DNA of 64,000 nt from Desulfocapsa sp. (GTDB taxonomy: Bacteria; Desulfobacterota; Desulfobulbia; Desulfobulbales; Desulfocapsaceae): assembly GCA_016765495.1 (NCBI GenBank), contig JAESPV010000081.1, positions 1-64,000 on the forward strand, read 5' to 3'. The position numbers were made by a program, and so were the translations under genes. This document shows positions 61,549 to 64,000 of the stretch, in pieces. Below the pieces are notes generated by a model, which did no database searches, was not told the origin of the DNA, and saw nothing but the letters and a program-made list of their open reading frames with translations. Numbering within the stretch: the first letter of the stretch is position 1; the number at the start of each line of letters is the position of its first letter.

Positions 61549-64000
61549 ATGCCAAAACGTACAGACATTCAGAAAATAATGCTCATCGGTTCCGGGCCTA
61601 TTATCATCGGTCAGGCCTGCGAGTTTGATTACTCCGGAGTACAGGCCTGCAAAGCACTGAAGGAAGAGGGCTACGAAGTGGTGTTGGTCAACTCCAATCC
61701 AGCCACCATCATGACAGACCCGGAATTTGCACACCGCACCTATATCGAACCACTCAGGGCAGATATCATTGAGGCCATCATTGCAAGAGAAAAGCCCGAT
61801 GCCTTGCTGCCAACTCTTGGCGGGCAAACCGCCCTGAACCTTTCCCTGGATCTTGCCGACCGCGGCGTGTTAAAGCAGCATGGTGTCGAGTTGCTTGGAG
61901 CCAACGCCCCTTCCATCCGCAAGGCAGAAGACAGACAGTTATTTAAAGAGGCCATGGCTAACATCGGGCTTGATCTTCCACGCAGCGGTACTGCCCATAC
62001 CTTTGAAGAGGCGGTACAGATCAAAGAACAGCTGGACGTCTGGCCTCTGGTTATCAGACCCGGTTTCACCCTTGGCGGTACCGGCGGCGGTATCGCATAC
62101 AATGAGCAGGACTTTAAAGAAATCGTCATACGGGGACTTTTTTACAGCCCCACCTCTGAGGTGCTCGTGGAAGAGTCTATTCAGGGATGGAAGGAGTTTG
62201 AGCTGGAAGTCATGCGGGATGTGAAGGATAATTGCATGATTGTCTGCTCCATTGAAAACCTTGACCCCATGGGTGTTCATACTGGAGACTCCATCACAGT
62301 AGCTCCCATCCAGACCCTCACTGACCGGGAATATCAGATCATGCGTGATGCCGCCCTTGCAGTCATGCGTGAAATTGGGGTGGAGACAGGTGGCTCCAAC
62401 GTCCAGTTTGCCTTGAATCCTAAAAACGGCAAGATGGTCATCATTGAAATGAACCCCAGAGTCTCCCGCTCAAGTGCGCTGGCCTCCAAGGCCACCGGTT
62501 TTCCCATAGCAAAAATTGCCGCTAAACTTGCCGTTGGCTATACCCTGGACGAACTGCGCAATGATATCACCCGGGAAACTCCGGCCTGTTTTGAACCGAC
62601 GCTGGATTATGTAGTAACCAAAATCCCCCGATTCACCTTTGAAAAATTTCCAACCGCCGATGACACCCTGGGCACTCAGATGAAGTCAGTCGGGGAGACC
62701 ATGAGCATTGGCAAAACATTTAAACAATCCCTACAGAAGGCATTACGTTCACTTGAAACCGGCAGGGCCGGCTTTGGTGCCGACGGTAAAGATAAGCCTT
62801 TTGAGGAGCTGAGTGACGAAGAGCTTGAAAAACAGCTGCGTATTGCAAAACCAGATCGGATATTTCTGATACGAGCAGCCTTTAAAAGAGGCTGGAGCAT
62901 GGAAAAAGTACACGAGCTTTGCAGCGTTGACTTCTGGTTTCTTGGGCATTTTGCCGAACTTTCCGCCTATGAAGAAGAAATCAGGAACACTGGCTCGCTA
63001 ACTACTCTTGCTCAGGATCAGCCGCTGTTCAGACAGGCCAAGGAGTTTGGTTACTCAGACATTCAAATTGCGTATCTCTTGCATGATACAGAAGAGAAGG
63101 TACGGCAGGCCAGAATGGAGTGCGGACTTCTTCCCGTCTTCTCCCGGGTGGACACCTGTGCAGCAGAGTTCGCAGCCCATACCCCTTATTTCTATTCAAG
63201 CTATGGTGAGATCAATGAAAGTATAGCAACGGACAGAAAAAAGATAATGATCATTGGCGGTGGACCAAACCGTATTGGTCAGGGAATCGAGTTTGATTAT
63301 TGCTGTGTCCATGGTTCATATGCCCTGCAGGGAGCAGGATTTGAAACCATCATGGTGAACTCAAACCCTGAAACGGTGAGCACCGATTATGATACCAGTG
63401 ACCGCCTCTACTTTGAGCCCTTGACCCTGGAAGATATTCTTCATATTTACCGGAACGAAAAGTGTGATGGTGTCATTGTGCAGTTTGGCGGCCAGACCCC
63501 GCTGAATCTTGCTCGTGATCTTGAACAAAACGGAGTGACCATTATCGGTACCCGCCCTGCTGATATTGAAGCCGCTGAAGACCGTGACTTTTTCAGCAAA
63601 CTTGTGAAAAAACTTGGCATTCGCCAGCCTGAAAACGGCATGGCATCCACTATTGACAAGGCCAAAGCCATAGCCTCAGGGATCGGGTATCCGGTGCTCA
63701 TGCGTCCCTCTTTTGTGTTGGGTGGACGTGCCATGTTGATCGTCCATGATGAAAAGATGCTCACTACATACATGGCTGATACGGTGGAGGTCTCGGAACA
63801 CAGGCCGGTACTGATTGACCGCTACCTTGAGGCTGCGGTGGAGGTTGATGTGGACTGTATCTCGGATGGCAAAACAACGGTTGTTGCTGCGGTCATGGAG
63901 CACATTGAACACGCAGGAGCTCACTCCGGTGATTCTGCCTGTATGATCCCTGCCGTCAGCCTTTCAGCGCAAGTAGCAGAAACCATAAAAAACCATGCCC
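61549..64000 (+). CDS. carB: Carbamoyl phosphate synthase large subunit (truncated by window edge)
   Basis: This is the large, ATP-grasp subunit that makes carbamoyl phosphate for pyrimidines and arginine. About 817 of roughly 1075 residues are in the window; no stop is reached. The first synthetase half has [17 protein letters not shown], the ATP-grasp motif [12 protein letters not shown] and [18 protein letters not shown]. The second half begins near [19 protein letters not shown]. The N-terminal [10 protein letters not shown] is the family start, with AAGGATAG upstream. No carA is in view. The gene is intact as far as seen. Confidence 0.97.
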   Translation, partial: MPKRTDIQKIMLIGSGPIIIGQACEFDYSGVQACKALKEEGYEVVLVNSNPATIMTDPEFAHRTYIEPLRADIIEAIIAREKPDALLPTLGGQTALNLSLDLADRGVLKQHGVELLGANAPSIRKAEDRQLFKEAMANIGLDLPRSGTAHTFEEAVQIKEQLDVWPLVIRPGFTLGGTGGGIAYNEQDFKEIVIRGLFYSPTSEVLVEESIQGWKEFELEVMRDVKDNCMIVCSIENLDPMGVHTGDSITVAPIQTLTDREYQIMRDAALAVMREIGVETGGSNVQFALNPKNGKMVIIEMNPRVSRSSALASKATGFPIAKIAAKLAVGYTLDELRNDITRETPACFEPTLDYVVTKIPRFTFEKFPTADDTLGTQMKSVGETMSIGKTFKQSLQKALRSLETGRAGFGADGKDKPFEELSDEELEKQLRIAKPDRIFLIRAAFKRGWSMEKVHELCSVDFWFLGHFAELSAYEEEIRNTGSLTTLAQDQPLFRQAKEFGYSDIQIAYLLHDTEEKVRQARMECGLLPVFSRVDTCAAEFAAHTPYFYSSYGEINESIATDRKKIMIIGGGPNRIGQGIEFDYCCVHGSYALQGAGFETIMVNSNPETVSTDYDTSDRLYFEPLTLEDILHIYRNEKCDGVIVQFGGQTPLNLARDLEQNGVTIIGTRPADIEAAEDRDFFSKLVKKLGIRQPENGMASTIDKAKAIASGIGYPVLMRPSFVLGGRAMLIVHDEKMLTTYMADTVEVSEHRPVLIDRYLEAAVEVDVDCISDGKTTVVAAVMEHIEHAGAHSGDSACMIPAVSLSAQVAETIKNHA

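Noticed and set aside
61213-61827. 204-residue open frame on the - strand
   Set aside because: It lies antisense to the carB leader and start; no domain, no ribosome-binding site.
1-64000. tRNA, rRNA, CRISPR arrays, prophage or complete insertion sequences
   Set aside because: I looked for cloverleaf-like segments, regularly spaced repeats, integrase or transposase frames and found none; the palindromic repeats are irregularly spaced and not CRISPR.

Overview
The window looks like chromosome from a strictly or mostly anaerobic deltaproteobacterium of the sulfate-reducing or sulfur-disproportionating type, probably order Desulfobulbales. This is an inference from gene content, not from a marker gene. 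The evidence is rubredoxin-oxygen oxidoreductase, rubrerythrins, a desulfoferrodoxin relic, UGA-encoded selenoproteins, a multi-subunit Mrp-type antiporter, multiheme cytochromes and System II cytochrome c maturation. Base composition is moderate. No rRNA, tRNA, CRISPR array, prophage or intact transposase was seen.

Layout. 0.1-4.7 kb (+): a small helical protein coupled to an M24 aminopeptidase, a hypothetical protein and aconitase, closed by a strong terminator. 4.7-9.7 kb (-): an oxygen-defence operon reading Fur/PerR-type regulator, rubrerythrin, peroxiredoxin, a broken superoxide reductase, tandem rubredoxin, DsrE-like protein, ROO and a desulforedoxin-like protein. Two genes here are in-frame fusions that keep the Shine-Dalgarno site of the downstream domain inside the reading frame. 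10.1-12.4 kb (-): a three-gene operon with an FAD oxidoreductase and two overlapping selenoprotein genes, an ArsC-like protein with a UxxC motif and a rhodanese-rubrerythrin fusion whose catalytic Cys is replaced by UGA. Conventional ORF calling breaks both. 12.6-17.5 kb (-): a chemoreceptor, a drug/metabolite exporter and a zinc-ribbon membrane protein. 17.6-20.8 kb (+): dihydrofolate reductase and HrpB helicase. 20.8-28.7 kb (-): an Mrp/Mbh-type cation/proton antiporter operon with three large antiporter-like subunits. 29.6-31.5 kb (+): a Na/phosphate transporter module of foreign flavour, followed by aroC (-).

33.3-44.6 kb (+): a dense signalling and ion-transport block. It has a kinase-like/BON/receiver protein, three stand-alone or near stand-alone receivers, two CBS proteins, a DASS transporter, a sigma-54 activator, a NifX-like protein, a Cache histidine kinase, a degenerate kinase, a DUF1538 pair and a P-II protein. 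45.4-49.0 kb (+): a cytochrome bd-like membrane pair whose second member carries eight c-type haem motifs. 49.1-52.4 kb: a hypothetical protein, a MORN lipoprotein and an ABC-F ATPase. 52.5-55.9 kb (+): a second peroxide-defence cluster (Fur/PerR-type regulator, catalase, rubrerythrin, rubredoxin-membrane fusion). 56-58.2 kb (-): acyl carrier protein with an ABC exporter. 58.3-60.6 kb (-): octahaem HAO-like cytochrome and a CcsB-type maturation protein. 60.8-64 kb (+): a DUF2294 protein and carB, cut by the window edge, behind a leader that ends in a terminator.

A family of 50-130 bp palindromic intergenic repeats is scattered through the window (about 7.7, 10.1, 23.0, 31.6, 33.2, 44.1 and 60.6 kb). 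They share terminal GGAACG and inner AAATAA blocks and look like a miniature inverted-repeat element not tied to any gene here.
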